Positions 31,844 through 39,990 of a stretch of 63,818 bases of DNA are shown piece by piece. Made by a program: the position numbers and the translations under genes. The DNA is from Candidatus Nitrosopelagicus sp. GTDB lineage: Archaea > Thermoproteota > Nitrososphaeria > Nitrososphaerales > Nitrosopumilaceae. The DNA lies in NCBI GenBank assembly GCA_028345575.1, contig JAOMDR010000004.1:1-63818 (forward strand). The letters are read 5' to 3'. How positions within the stretch are numbered: the stretch's first letter is position 1; each line of letters opens with the position of its first letter. A model generated the notes under the pieces. It did no database searches. It had not been told where the DNA came from and saw only the letters and a list, made by a program, of their open reading frames with translations.

Positions 31844-32929
31844 ATGGTTGGTGTAGATCAAGTATTAGAAAAACTGGCAACAGTCGTTGATCCTGATTTG
31901 AAAAAAGATATTGTATCAATGGGTATGATTAAGGATCTAGAATTGAACTCTGGTGATCTCAAATTCACTTTAGAACTGACTACTCCTGCTTGTCCATTCA
32001 ATGATGAGATTGAAGCTGATGTAAGAAAAGCTATTGATGACATTGATGGCATTGAAAATTTTGATTTGAAAGTTACTGCAAAAGTTATGGAAGGTCGCTC
32101 ACTTGATGCCGATGAAGCAATGGCAACTGTCAAAAATGTAATTGGTGTTGCTAGTGGAAAAGGCGGAGTTGGAAAATCAACTGTGTCATTAAATCTTGCA
32201 CTTGCATTATCTCAAACTGGTGCAAAGGTTGGTTTACTTGATGCAGACATCTATGGACCAAGTATTCCTCTAATGTTAGGAATGAAAGATGGTGCAATGG
32301 AAGTTGAAGATAATAAATTACAACCTGCAACATTTGATGATCTCAAAGTCGTATCTTTTGGATTCTTTGCAGAACAAGAACACCAAGCAGCAATTTATCG
32401 TGGACCTATAATTTCTGGAATCTTAAAACAATTTTTAGTTGATACAAACTGGACAAATCTTGATTATCTTATAGTTGATCTTCCACCTGGTACTGGTGAT
32501 ATTCCATTGACATTAGCACAAACAATTCCTATTACTGGCATTCTAGTTGTAACAACTCCTCAAGATGTTGCAAGTAATGTTGCAGTAAAAGCAATTGGAA
32601 TGTTTGATAAACTCAACGTACCAATACTTGGCGTTGTAGAAAATATGAGTTATTTCTCTTGTCCTGATTGTTCAAACAAACATTATATCTTTGGTAATGG
32701 TGGAGCAAAAAAAATTAGTGAAAAACATGAAATTCCATTCTTAGGAGAAATTCCATTAAACTCTGGAATTATGGAAGGTTCTGATTTAGGTAAACCTGTA
32801 ATGATGACAGATGCAGAATCACCTAGTGCAGAAGCATTTAGAATTGCAGCAAAAAATGTTGCAGCACAATGTAGTATTGTTGCAGCAAAATTACAAGAAG
32901 AGATGCAAGCAGAAGCTACTACAAACTAA
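31844..32929 (+). CDS. Mrp/NBP35-type Fe-S cluster carrier ATPase
   Basis: 361 residues. The N-terminal MIP18/DUF59 domain (about 1-90, with TPACPFNDEI) is fused to a P-loop ATPase. Walker A is ASGKGGVGKSTVSLNLAL near 104, the deviant-Walker type with the signature Lys. The cluster site is FSCPDCSNKHYIFG (Cys-x2-Cys). It assembles or transfers 4Fe-4S clusters, useful for the many Fe-S enzymes here (NadA, ThiC, MqnC). It is followed by the dephospho-CoA kinase gene with only 4 nt between. Confidence 0.94.
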   Translation: MVGVDQVLEKLATVVDPDLKKDIVSMGMIKDLELNSGDLKFTLELTTPACPFNDEIEADVRKAIDDIDGIENFDLKVTAKVMEGRSLDADEAMATVKNVIGVASGKGGVGKSTVSLNLALALSQTGAKVGLLDADIYGPSIPLMLGMKDGAMEVEDNKLQPATFDDLKVVSFGFFAEQEHQAAIYRGPIISGILKQFLVDTNWTNLDYLIVDLPPGTGDIPLTLAQTIPITGILVVTTPQDVASNVAVKAIGMFDKLNVPILGVVENMSYFSCPDCSNKHYIFGNGGAKKISEKHEIPFLGEIPLNSGIMEGSDLGKPVMMTDAESPSAEAFRIAAKNVAAQCSIVAAKLQEEMQAEATTN

Positions 32930-32933
32930 TCTC

Positions 32934-33431
32934 TTGATTTTACCCCCAAACTTACGTGATGAATTAAAAATTCCTTTAGGTAAATTAATTCTAAATGATT
33001 CATCTGAAAAAGAATCCTATATCCAAAAAATTTATTCTGAAAAAGTTGTGATTACTGTTGGCGATGCCACATCAGAGTTACTTTTAGGAATGGGATTAAC
33101 TCCATTATTACACATTATTGATGGACAAGAAAAACGTGAGAAACGTTCTCCACCTTTAGCTGAATCAATCAATACTGAATTAACTGTAAAAAATAATCCT
33201 GGGGAAATTAGCACTGAAAGTTATAATCTCATTAAAGATATTTTTGAACAAAAGCCTCCAATTCGATTACTAGTTGACGGCGAAGAAGATTTACTGGTAC
33301 TGCCTGTTTGTCTATTTGCTCCTGAAAATTCAGTTGTAATGTATGGTCAACCCAATGAAGGGCTAGTAATTGCTGAAATTACTGATGAAGTCAGAGACAA
33401 GGTTCAAAAAATAGTAAATCAAATGAAATAA
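32934..33431 (+). CDS. GTP-dependent dephospho-CoA kinase (archaeal, DUF359)
   Basis: 165 residues from a TTG 4 nt after the Mrp stop, giving an N-terminus ILPPNLRDELKIPLGKLI. Family blocks are VVITVGDATSELLLGMGLTP, IIDGQEKREKR, VKNNPGEIS and LVDGEEDLLVLPVCLFAPENSVVMYGQP. It uses GTP to phosphorylate dephospho-CoA, the last step of archaeal CoA synthesis, and is unrelated to bacterial CoaE. Longer in-frame readings upstream lie inside the Mrp gene and are not likely to be translated. Confidence 0.92.
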   Translation: MILPPNLRDELKIPLGKLILNDSSEKESYIQKIYSEKVVITVGDATSELLLGMGLTPLLHIIDGQEKREKRSPPLAESINTELTVKNNPGEISTESYNLIKDIFEQKPPIRLLVDGEEDLLVLPVCLFAPENSVVMYGQPNEGLVIAEITDEVRDKVQKIVNQMK

Positions 33432-33488
33432 GGGATGATGAGACGGTGGCTGTATGACTTGTGATTACAACACTAAACTCTGACCATC
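33431..33488 (+). ncRNA. Candidate C/D box sRNA
   Basis: The 120-nt gap holds ATGATGA (33435-33441, C box) and CTGA (33480-33483, D box) about 40 nt apart, with a TGTGATT (C'-like) in the middle and CTGT (imperfect D'-like) before it. Short GGG and CC flanks could pair weakly. The size and spacing fit an archaeal methylation guide, with guide candidates ACGGTGG (before D'-like) and CAACACTAAACT (before D). Not proven; the internal boxes are imperfect. Confidence 0.45.
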
Positions 33489-33550
33489 TTTTACACTTAG
33501 CCAAGATCATTTGACATTATCCAATAAAGTCTAAAATTTAGAATCTAATC

Positions 33551-33931
33551 ATGAAGCTAGATGATGAGCTCCGTTTAGTAATACTGGAAAAAGTAGGAAT
33601 ATACTCAAAACGATTCTCAACATCTGAGCCACAAGTATTTTTTACAAACAAAGAAGTGATGGCTGCCCCAAAAGAAATTACTGAAGGTTGTAGAACTACG
33701 GCCTACAAGTATTATGGTGTCTCATACATGGAAAAAAATACAATTTTCCTCAATGTCAAAAAAATCCCTGATGAAAAGACTCTGGAAAATACAATTGTCC
33801 ATGAATTGATCCATCAAAGATTTCCGTATCTTAGCCATGGTAAAAGATTCAACAAATTAGTCCGTCAGGGGTTGCGTGGAAAGACATTTGATCCATATAG
33901 GAAAAGAAATTCTCCCAAAATCTCTTGTTGA
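33551..33931 (+). CDS. Zincin-type metallopeptidase (SprT/DUF45-like)
   Basis: 126 residues with TIVHELIHQRFPYLSHGKRFNKLV near 83-106: an HELxH site with a third His 11 residues on, the SprT/YgjP arrangement. The small size and lack of a signal peptide suggest a cytosolic protein. Substrate unknown. A position just upstream of the pyrophosphatase gene carries no obvious functional meaning. Confidence 0.75.
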   Translation: MKLDDELRLVILEKVGIYSKRFSTSEPQVFFTNKEVMAAPKEITEGCRTTAYKYYGVSYMEKNTIFLNVKKIPDEKTLENTIVHELIHQRFPYLSHGKRFNKLVRQGLRGKTFDPYRKRNSPKISC

Positions 33932-33967
33932 TTTATATTCTTCAGAGATTCGTTTTTCAAATATACA

Positions 33968-36028
33968 ATGGCTACTGAAACTATTCTGGGTTTGCCTATA
34001 GAGGTAATTGTTCCAATTATTGCAGCAATTGCATCCTTTGCAGTTGCAGGCATATACACGGGCTGGGTCGCCAAACAAAACCCTGGTACAAAACAAATGC
34101 AGGAAATTTCAGAAGCCGTAAGAATCGGTGCAGCAGCATTTTTGAGACGTGAAATGAGAATTATTATTCCAATTGCAATTGGATTATCTGTAATTATTGG
34201 ATTTTTCATTGGTGATTCAAATGGAATTGCTTTTGCAGTAGGTGCAACACTTTCTGCAGTTGCAGGATTTATCTCATTGAAAGTTACAGTAAAGGCTGCA
34301 GTAAGAGCCGCACATGCAACAGGTTCTGGTTTAGGAAAAACTTTTGCTATTACATTTAGAGGTGGCGCAACAGTTGGTCTTGCAGTTCCTGCAATGGCAC
34401 TAGCTGCAACCGCAATTTTGTATATGATTTATCCAAACCCAATCACCATTGCAGGTATCGGAATTGGTGCAAGTCTAATTGCATTATTCATTAGAATTGG
34501 TGGTGGAATTTTCACAAAGGCTGCCGATATGGGTGCCGACTTGGTAGGAAAAGTAGAAGCAAACATTCCTGAAGATGACCCACGAAACCCTGCTACAATT
34601 GCAGATAATGTGGGTGATAATGTAGGGGATGCAGCAGGCATGGGTTCAGACGTATACGAATCATACATTGTAACAATTTTAGCATCATTACTAATTGCAG
34701 CATTAATCGGTTCACCAGAAAACTTTGCATATCCAATCTTAATTGGAGCATCTGGATTAGTAGCATCAATCATTGGTACTGCAACAATTGGCTCAAGAAA
34801 GATTACTGATGTTATGAAGCCGCTTAACATTTCATTTTACGTTTCAGCAGCAATAGCAATTGCACTTAACTTTGTATTCACTCAAATAATTTTAGGAGAT
34901 ACTCCAATTGCTTATGCATTATTTGGTTCAACTGTCATCGGTGTAATTCTGGTTCCAGTTATACAAAAAATTACAGACTATTACACAAACGCAAACTCAA
35001 AACCTGTTGTAGAAATTTCTGAATCTGCAAAGTGGGGATATGCATCACTAACACTAATGGGAATTATCAAAGGCTTACAATCAACCGGACCATTCATGAT
35101 TGCACTAGTTGCAGCAATTATCATTTCGTTTGCAATTACATCTGCAGCAGCACCAGAAGGTACTGACCCATTATTGTATGGAATCTTTGGAACATCACTA
35201 ACTGCAATGGCTATGTTATCTCTAGCAGGAATTGTTCTCTCAATTGACGCATTCGGTCCAATTGCAGACAATGCAGGCGGTATTGTAGAGATGACCGAAA
35301 TGGGTGAAGAAAATCGGAAAATTACTGATGAAATTGACGCAGTAGGAAATACGACAAAGGCTGTAACCAAAGGCTTTGCAATTGCAAGCGCAGCGCTAGC
35401 CGCATTAGCAATGATTCAAGCATTCCAATTTGAGGCATCACATTATTTCAGCGACGTTGTAATTGACTATGGTCTATCAAACCCATCAGTTATCGTAGGT
35501 CTCTTAGTTGGTGGATTAATTCCATTTATCATCACAGGCCAATTAATCAGCGGCGTAGAACGTGCAGCAAAGAAAATGGTCTATGAAGTCAGAAGACAAT
35601 TCAAAGAAGATCCTGAAATTTTAACCGGTAAATCAAAACCTGATTATGCAAAGTGTGTAGACGTTGCAACAATTGCATCAATCGGAGAACTATGGAAATC
35701 AGCATCAGTTGCAGTAGCAGCACCAATCGTTGTTGGTATATTATTAGGTCCTTCAGCAGTAGCAGGTCTCTTAATGGGAGCCGTTGTCTCTGGAATTTAT
35801 CTTGCATATCACTTAGCAAACACTGGTGGTGCATGGGATAACGCAAAGAAACTCATTGAAATGAGAGGTGAGAAAGGTACTGAAGAACACAAAGTCGCAG
35901 TAGTCGGTGATATCATCGGTGATCCTTACAAAGATACCGCAGGTCCTGCACTAAACACAGTAATCAAACTCTTGAACACAATTGCAATCGTATTCGTTCC
36001 AGTATTCTTTGCAGTTATTGTATTATAG
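33968..36028 (+). CDS. hppA: Membrane-bound proton-translocating pyrophosphatase
   Basis: 686 residues, about 16 transmembrane helices. The PPi-binding segment GADLVGKVEANIPEDDPRNP and NVGDNVGDAAGMGSDVYESY lie near 190-220. GDIIGDPYKDTAGPALN is near the C-terminus. The cation-determining segment is GNTTKAVTKG; Lys at this site marks the K+-independent, H+-pumping class (established for the family). It recovers energy from pyrophosphate produced in biosynthesis. Confidence 0.97.
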   Translation: MATETILGLPIEVIVPIIAAIASFAVAGIYTGWVAKQNPGTKQMQEISEAVRIGAAAFLRREMRIIIPIAIGLSVIIGFFIGDSNGIAFAVGATLSAVAGFISLKVTVKAAVRAAHATGSGLGKTFAITFRGGATVGLAVPAMALAATAILYMIYPNPITIAGIGIGASLIALFIRIGGGIFTKAADMGADLVGKVEANIPEDDPRNPATIADNVGDNVGDAAGMGSDVYESYIVTILASLLIAALIGSPENFAYPILIGASGLVASIIGTATIGSRKITDVMKPLNISFYVSAAIAIALNFVFTQIILGDTPIAYALFGSTVIGVILVPVIQKITDYYTNANSKPVVEISESAKWGYASLTLMGIIKGLQSTGPFMIALVAAIIISFAITSAAAPEGTDPLLYGIFGTSLTAMAMLSLAGIVLSIDAFGPIADNAGGIVEMTEMGEENRKITDEIDAVGNTTKAVTKGFAIASAALAALAMIQAFQFEASHYFSDVVIDYGLSNPSVIVGLLVGGLIPFIITGQLISGVERAAKKMVYEVRRQFKEDPEILTGKSKPDYAKCVDVATIASIGELWKSASVAVAAPIVVGILLGPSAVAGLLMGAVVSGIYLAYHLANTGGAWDNAKKLIEMRGEKGTEEHKVAVVGDIIGDPYKDTAGPALNTVIKLLNTIAIVFVPVFFAVIVL

Positions 36029-36063
36029 AAAAAATCTATATCTTCTAGCGAATTATCACAATC

Positions 36064-36267
36064 GTGTTATCTAAAAACATCTTACTTTTCATAGGTTGTC
36101 TGTTTGGAAGTGTTGCTGGTATATTTCCAAGTAATTTGATAATGTTTTACGGCTTTACAACTGAAACCTTTAGCATGTCTATTCCATTTATCGTAATAGG
36201 TGTGGTAGGCGTTGTAGTTTGCTTTCATTTTGCCCATAAAGCAGAAAATGTTCAATCTGAAATGTAA
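36064..36267 (+). CDS. Small two-helix membrane protein, 67 aa
   Basis: Begins at GTG. Two hydrophobic segments (about 5-28 and 40-58) with a short loop containing FTTETFS. No family recognised. It starts 35 nt after the pyrophosphatase stop on the same strand. Whether it is cotranscribed or associates with the pump is unknown. Confidence 0.6.
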   Translation: MLSKNILLFIGCLFGSVAGIFPSNLIMFYGFTTETFSMSIPFIVIGVVGVVVCFHFAHKAENVQSEM

Positions 36268-36304
36268 AATCGCTCACTGCATAATTTTTTCTTTTAATAG
36301 GTTC

Positions 36305-36332
36305 GTATCATGAACTTGTAAAAATATGATAC
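36305..36332. repeat. Inverted repeat upstream of a mini membrane ORF
   Basis: GTATCAT (36305-36311) and ATGATAC (36326-36332) separated by 14 nt. It lies just upstream of the TATA-like box at 36337-36344, a typical place for a BRE-proximal regulator site. Confidence 0.35.
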
Positions 36333-36336
36333 ATTG

Positions 36337-36344
36337 TTTAAAAT
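36337..36344 (+). promoter_or_regulatory. TATA box for the 32-aa membrane ORF
   Basis: TTTAAAAT ends 23 nt before the ATG at 36367, the leaderless spacing seen across the window. Confidence 0.45.
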
Positions 36345-36366
36345 CTAAACAAAAAACTGGTGTCTC

Positions 36367-36465
36367 ATGTATGAAAGAAAACTCCTAAAAGATCAAAAAG
36401 AGCGCTCTGTTCTTTTTGTAGGGTTTTTGTTGATTGTGGGCATAGGCATAATGATGATCCCATAA
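36367..36465 (+). CDS. Candidate 32-aa single-pass membrane miniprotein
   Basis: A short ORF: a charged head MYERKLLKDQKERS, then an 18-residue hydrophobic helix (VLFVGFLLIVGIGIMMIP) ending at the stop. Positive charges before the helix predict a cytosolic N-terminus. A TATA box at the right distance and the regular layout make this more than a chance ORF, but with no homologue visible it stays a candidate. It converges on the gene at 36482. Confidence 0.5.
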   Translation: MYERKLLKDQKERSVLFVGFLLIVGIGIMMIP

Positions 36466-36481
36466 TTCCTTTCTTTTCTTT

Positions 36482-37135
36482 TTAAAATCCTGGTTGGAAT
36501 CCGGCATCCATGAATCCTCCACCGTCTCCACCTGCATCACCAAAGTCTCCACCTGCATCACCAAAGTCTCCACTACCATCTGCATCATGTGCATAATCAA
36601 CTTCAGCTATAAAATCTGCCATCATCATGTGATTCATTCCTAACATACTTCCCATCATTGCTCCATTCGCAAATCCCATCATCATCATTAAAGGAAAAAA
36701 ACTTCTATTTGCATTCATTCCTTCACGTAATTTTTCTTTGTCTTTCTTTTCATACAACAAAACCAGTTTATCCCATTCATCTTTTAATTCATCAATTTTT
36801 TTTTCAATTGTTTCACTTCCTTTTTCTGTGAGTTTTAATGTGGGATCAAGATTACGTGTAAGCCAACCCTCTTTCTTATCTGGACTAACTAACTCATGTG
36901 CTTCTAATCTTTTGGCAGATGAATTCATCTTTAACATTCCAATTTTAGGTAAACGCTTTCCAATTCTAGCCCATTTAGACAATCCATTTCTAATCAATCC
37001 CATGATTACATAATCTAGAGGCTCTAATTCTGATGCAGTTCTTACTTTTGAAATAAGATCTTTAGGATTAATTTTCTTACCTTCTTTTACTCTCTCAAGA
37101 TAATCTTTTTCATATTCTTCAAGGTCTTTACCCAT
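36482..37135 (-). CDS. Uncharacterised protein with winged-helix-like core and Gly/Asp-rich tail
   Basis: About 217 residues from MGKDLEEYEKDYL (an ATG six codons earlier, at 37153, is possible). Residues 20-120 look like a winged-helix pair: LDYVIMGLIRNGLSKWARIGKRL, then EAHELVSPDKKEGWL and LKLTEKGSETIEKKI. A Met-rich hydrophobic segment (FFPLMMMMGFANGAMMGSMLGMNHMMM, read in two parts) follows, and a tail of DFGDAGG repeats. It could sit on the membrane through the Met-rich part. I recognise no named family. Confidence 0.68.
   Translation of the reverse strand: MGKDLEEYEKDYLERVKEGKKINPKDLISKVRTASELEPLDYVIMGLIRNGLSKWARIGKRLPKIGMLKMNSSAKRLEAHELVSPDKKEGWLTRNLDPTLKLTEKGSETIEKKIDELKDEWDKLVLLYEKKDKEKLREGMNANRSFFPLMMMMGFANGAMMGSMLGMNHMMMADFIAEVDYAHDADGSGDFGDAGGDFGDAGGDGGGFMDAGFQPGF
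36527..36568 (-). repeat. 21-bp tandem duplication encoding GDFGDAG
   Basis: A 21-bp unit (plus strand CCACCTGCATCACCAAAGTCT) is present twice, coding for the DFGDAGG repeats in the acidic tail of the preceding gene. Confidence 0.75.
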
Positions 37136-37209
37136 GTTGATCACTAAGGGCATAATTATAGATAAGATTTTCTAAAAAAAGAAAAATAAAATAAAAAAAG
37201 ATTATAGAA

Positions 37210-37470
37210 TTAACAGCCTTCCATCTTTTGGATGAAATAACCTTTTTCTTTAATCTCAGTTTCTACTGGTTCTGGGGCACCTTGTGTGTGACAGAATTGA
37301 CATTCCTCTCCTGTTACAGTTGCACCTTCTTCACCAACAGTTGCTAGCCATTCTTTTGCAAATGCGATTGCTTGATCATGATCTTGCTTATCGGTGATAA
37401 CATCGAAATGCATTGTATGACCATCTTTGGCTTTAACATAAGTGTCGTAGACGTGTATATCCATTGCCAT
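37210..37470 (-). CDS. DUF2024 family protein, 86 aa
   Basis: IHVYDTYVKAKDGHTMHFDV at the N-terminus is the hallmark of the DUF2024 family; CQFCHTQGAPE follows near 58, with a possible Cys-x2-Cys-His metal site, and a C-terminal Cys. No biochemical role is established for the family. Stands alone on the minus strand. Confidence 0.8.
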   Translation of the reverse strand: MAMDIHVYDTYVKAKDGHTMHFDVITDKQDHDQAIAFAKEWLATVGEEGATVTGEECQFCHTQGAPEPVETEIKEKGYFIQKMEGC

Positions 37471-37506
37471 ATTCTTGATGCAAAATTAGTTCTATTTAAT
37501 TTATCA

Positions 37507-37911
37507 CTATATTATTGAAATCTGTTTTACGTTCTCGTCTTCTAAAATGAAACAATTCATTTCCTCTGTCTTGCCTGAATAAATTATCCATGGAAATGGA
37601 TTTACTCTCATGAATTTTTTATCTGTCTCTGAAGGATATGCTTCTGATTCTGGATGGGAATGAAAAATACAAACTATCTCCATGTTTGATTCTTTTGCCT
37701 TTTGATCCACTTCAAACTCTTTGTCCGGTGAAATCGTAAATGTAACTCTAGACTTTGCAGTATTTTCGGCTAAGACTAATTCTTTTACCGTCCAGTTCTC
37801 ATCAGTCTCATTTCCAACTAGAATTGCACAAGACTCGTATGGTTTTTCTGATTCTGCATACTTTGCTAGTTCTTGTTTATCTTTATCTGATAAAATAATA
37901 GATTTATTCAC
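37507..37911 (-). CDS. JAMM/MPN metalloprotease (deubiquitinase-like)
   Basis: About 134 residues from the GTG at 37911, just after the cupredoxin stop; in-frame ATG at 37974 would overlap the upstream gene. The JAMM site is visible: ESCAILVGN supplies the Glu, FHSHPESEAYPSETD gives H-x-H-P-x6-S-x2-D. Such proteins cleave ubiquitin-like or sulfur-carrier conjugates. A Ub-like partner is not in this window. Confidence 0.85.
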   Translation of the reverse strand: MNKSIILSDKDKQELAKYAESEKPYESCAILVGNETDENWTVKELVLAENTAKSRVTFTISPDKEFEVDQKAKESNMEIVCIFHSHPESEAYPSETDKKFMRVNPFPWIIYSGKTEEMNCFILEDENVKQISII

Positions 37912-37916
37912 TATTG

Positions 37917-38723
37917 TTATTCTACTGACTCTTCTATAATTATTGTTGAGACCATCCACGGGTGTACAATACACATGTATTCGTATGTTCCAAGGTCTAA
38001 CTTGTTAGTGTCTAGTTTGTAAGTTTCCCCTGCATTTAGTAGTCCTGTATCAAATGTTTCACCAAAGTCTACTGAACTTGTAGCAGTATGTGACATTGTA
38101 TCGTCGTTCACCCATTCTATGATATGACCCTTTGAAACTACCGCTTCATCTGGTTCATAGTCTGGAGCACCTTGTACATCTGATCCTGCTAACATTGAAA
38201 TTATGAATATTGGTCCTTCTGGAATTACTTCTTCTACGATTTCTTCTACTTCGGCAACATCTGACGCAATCATGTAAGGGTCTGGTCCTACAAATCCGAA
38301 TGCCATGTAAAGTCCGATTCCTGTTCCAAATGCTAAAACAAAGATTACTCCAACAGGTTTTGCATATGTTGGCATTTTCATTGCAAAGTATGAAATTACA
38401 ATTGCCGGAATTGCAATCATAATTAATATTCCTGCAAATAATGGCAATGTTGAATTTTCTGTCATCGTAGTTGCAAACGTTCCAAATCCTAGAGAAATTG
38501 AGATGATTGCTAGTACTGTTGCTTTGGTACGGTTTGATGTTGAAATTCCCCCTTCCAAAAGACCTGCAGTCATTATGATTAATCCAAACATGAAGAGTAA
38601 TCCGGTTAATGCATGCATTCCATCAATGAATGTGTGAGCGATTCCTGAATATGATGTAATAAGTCCCACAAGACCGATTGCGGTTAGTCCTCCACCTGGC
38701 ATTATTAGATCCCAATTACTCAA
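37917..38723 (-). CDS. Membrane-anchored cupredoxin (plastocyanin-like)
   Basis: 268 residues from a TTG. About five transmembrane helices (residues 10-160) precede a blue-copper domain. Type 1 copper ligands: His in DTMSHTATSSVDFG, then Cys, His and Met in YEYMCIVHPWM. The domain lies outside the membrane and probably passes electrons in the copper-based respiratory chain of ammonia oxidisers. A multi-span anchor instead of a single helix is unusual. The TATA at 38747-38757 supports the TTG start. Confidence 0.88.
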   Translation of the reverse strand: MSNWDLIMPGGGLTAIGLVGLITSYSGIAHTFIDGMHALTGLLFMFGLIIMTAGLLEGGISTSNRTKATVLAIISISLGFGTFATTMTENSTLPLFAGILIMIAIPAIVISYFAMKMPTYAKPVGVIFVLAFGTGIGLYMAFGFVGPDPYMIASDVAEVEEIVEEVIPEGPIFIISMLAGSDVQGAPDYEPDEAVVSKGHIIEWVNDDTMSHTATSSVDFGETFDTGLLNAGETYKLDTNKLDLGTYEYMCIVHPWMVSTIIIEESVE

Positions 38724-38746
38724 TTCTGCTTTGATGCTTTCAGAGT

Positions 38747-38757
38747 ATTATTTTATC
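38747..38757 (-). promoter_or_regulatory. TATA box for the cupredoxin gene
   Basis: The minus strand reads ATAAAATAATA, ending 24 nt before the TTG at 38723. Confidence 0.5.
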
Positions 38758-38814
38758 CTTATGTAACAAAGAAGATCGTCTATTAGAAGGGAATAAATTC
38801 GATACATCAAAAAT

Positions 38815-39696
38815 ATGAGTATATTGGGAATAAAGGAAATAATTGAAATTTCAAAACCAAGAATTGTCGTTCTTCTTGTAATTACAGCTGTTACATCGAT
38901 GTATGCAGCAAGTAAATTGATTGGACCTGAATTAGACACTTGGGGATTAATTCATATCATTATTGCAGGAGGTTTAGCATCAGCTGGTTCAAGTGCATTG
39001 AATCACTACTATGACCGTGACATTGATCCATTAATGGAACGAACCAGTACTAGACCAATACCATCTGGAAGAATAAAGCCAAATTCTGTTTTGATTTATG
39101 GATTGACTGTAAGTGTAATTTCTGTAGTATATGGTGCATTAGCTTTGAATTACATTTCCGCATTTTTCATTGCACTTGGAATATTTTTCTATGTGATAAT
39201 TTACACAGCATGGCTAAAGAGATTAAATTCATCAAACATTGTGATTGGTGGATTTGCCGGAAGTGCAGCTTCTATGGCTGGATGGTCTGCAGCCACAGGC
39301 TCTATGGATATTCTGGGATTTTTAATTGGATTTCTTGTATTCGTTTGGACTCCATCTCACTTTTGGTGTCTAGCAATGAAGATGAAGGATGAATATTCTG
39401 CAGCCAAAGTTCCAATGCTTCCAGTTTTAATTGGAATGCAAAAAACATCAAAATACATTTTGATTAATACATTGATTCTACTTCCATACTCGTTAATGCT
39501 CTATGCATTTGGTATGGGTCTTGTTTATACTGCAATCGCAGCTGCCTCTGGTGGTCTAATGCTTGTATATCATTACAAGTTAACGAAAGAACCAACATCT
39601 GACTTTGCATGGAAAGCATACAAAGTTACCGCTCCGTATTTAACAATAATTTTCTTAGCAGTTGCATTAGATGCGGCTTTTAATTTTAGATTTTAA
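38815..39696 (+). CDS. ctaB: Protoheme IX farnesyltransferase (heme O synthase)
   Basis: 293 residues, about eight transmembrane helices. The prenyltransferase motif NHYYDRDIDPLMERTSTRPIPSG lies near 63-86 (read as NHYYDRDID and ERTSTRPIP), with a second acidic stretch near KMKDEYSAAKVPMLP. It attaches a prenyl chain to heme B to make heme O for terminal oxidase. Convergent with the wHTH gene, overlapping by 4 nt. Confidence 0.94.
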   Translation: MSILGIKEIIEISKPRIVVLLVITAVTSMYAASKLIGPELDTWGLIHIIIAGGLASAGSSALNHYYDRDIDPLMERTSTRPIPSGRIKPNSVLIYGLTVSVISVVYGALALNYISAFFIALGIFFYVIIYTAWLKRLNSSNIVIGGFAGSAASMAGWSAATGSMDILGFLIGFLVFVWTPSHFWCLAMKMKDEYSAAKVPMLPVLIGMQKTSKYILINTLILLPYSLMLYAFGMGLVYTAIAAASGGLMLVYHYKLTKEPTSDFAWKAYKVTAPYLTIIFLAVALDAAFNFRF

Positions 39697-39983
39697 GAGT
39701 TAGGAAAACTGGCTTCGTAATCTTTTTCTTGCGTTTCTTTTATCTGATCTTCGTAGGCATCTTCTTCAACTTTTTCTGCAACTGCTTGAATTCTTCTATT
39801 ATCTTTTGTTACCCATGCCACATTGATCAATCCCATTATCTCTAAATCTAGTAGAACTTTGTTGAATTTACCTTCAGTGATAATTGTGCCATCTTTTGTA
39901 AGGGCCTTTTCTAATTCCTTATCTGTATAGTTCTCTTTTTGTTTGATTACTTCTAATACATGATTTCTTATTGGAATTGCCAT
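39693..39983 (-). CDS. Small winged-helix protein
   Basis: About 96 residues from the ATG at 39983. AIPIRNHVLEVIKQKENYTDKELEKALTK and ITEGKFNKVLLDLEIMGLINVAW have the helix-turn-helix/wing order of a short wHTH DNA- or protein-binding domain, followed by an acidic tail. In-frame extension to 40058 would overlap Cdc48 by 68 nt and is unlikely. It is the last gene of the Cdc48 operon. Confidence 0.72.
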   Translation of the reverse strand: MAIPIRNHVLEVIKQKENYTDKELEKALTKDGTIITEGKFNKVLLDLEIMGLINVAWVTKDNRRIQAVAEKVEEDAYEDQIKETQEKDYEASFPNS

Positions 39984-39990
39984 ATCAAAT

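Noticed and set aside
32811-32933. N-terminal extension of the dephospho-CoA kinase into the Mrp gene
   Set aside because: The extra residues come from out-of-frame reading of the Mrp C-terminus (Gln/Leu runs); the TTG after the Mrp stop gives the usual family length.
34429-35370. Minus-strand ORFs inside the pyrophosphatase gene
   Set aside because: They are antisense shadows of a long, strongly conserved membrane-protein gene.
36500-36575. CRISPR-like short repeats
   Set aside because: The repeat is a two-copy in-frame 21-bp duplication without spacers; it codes for GDFGDAG.
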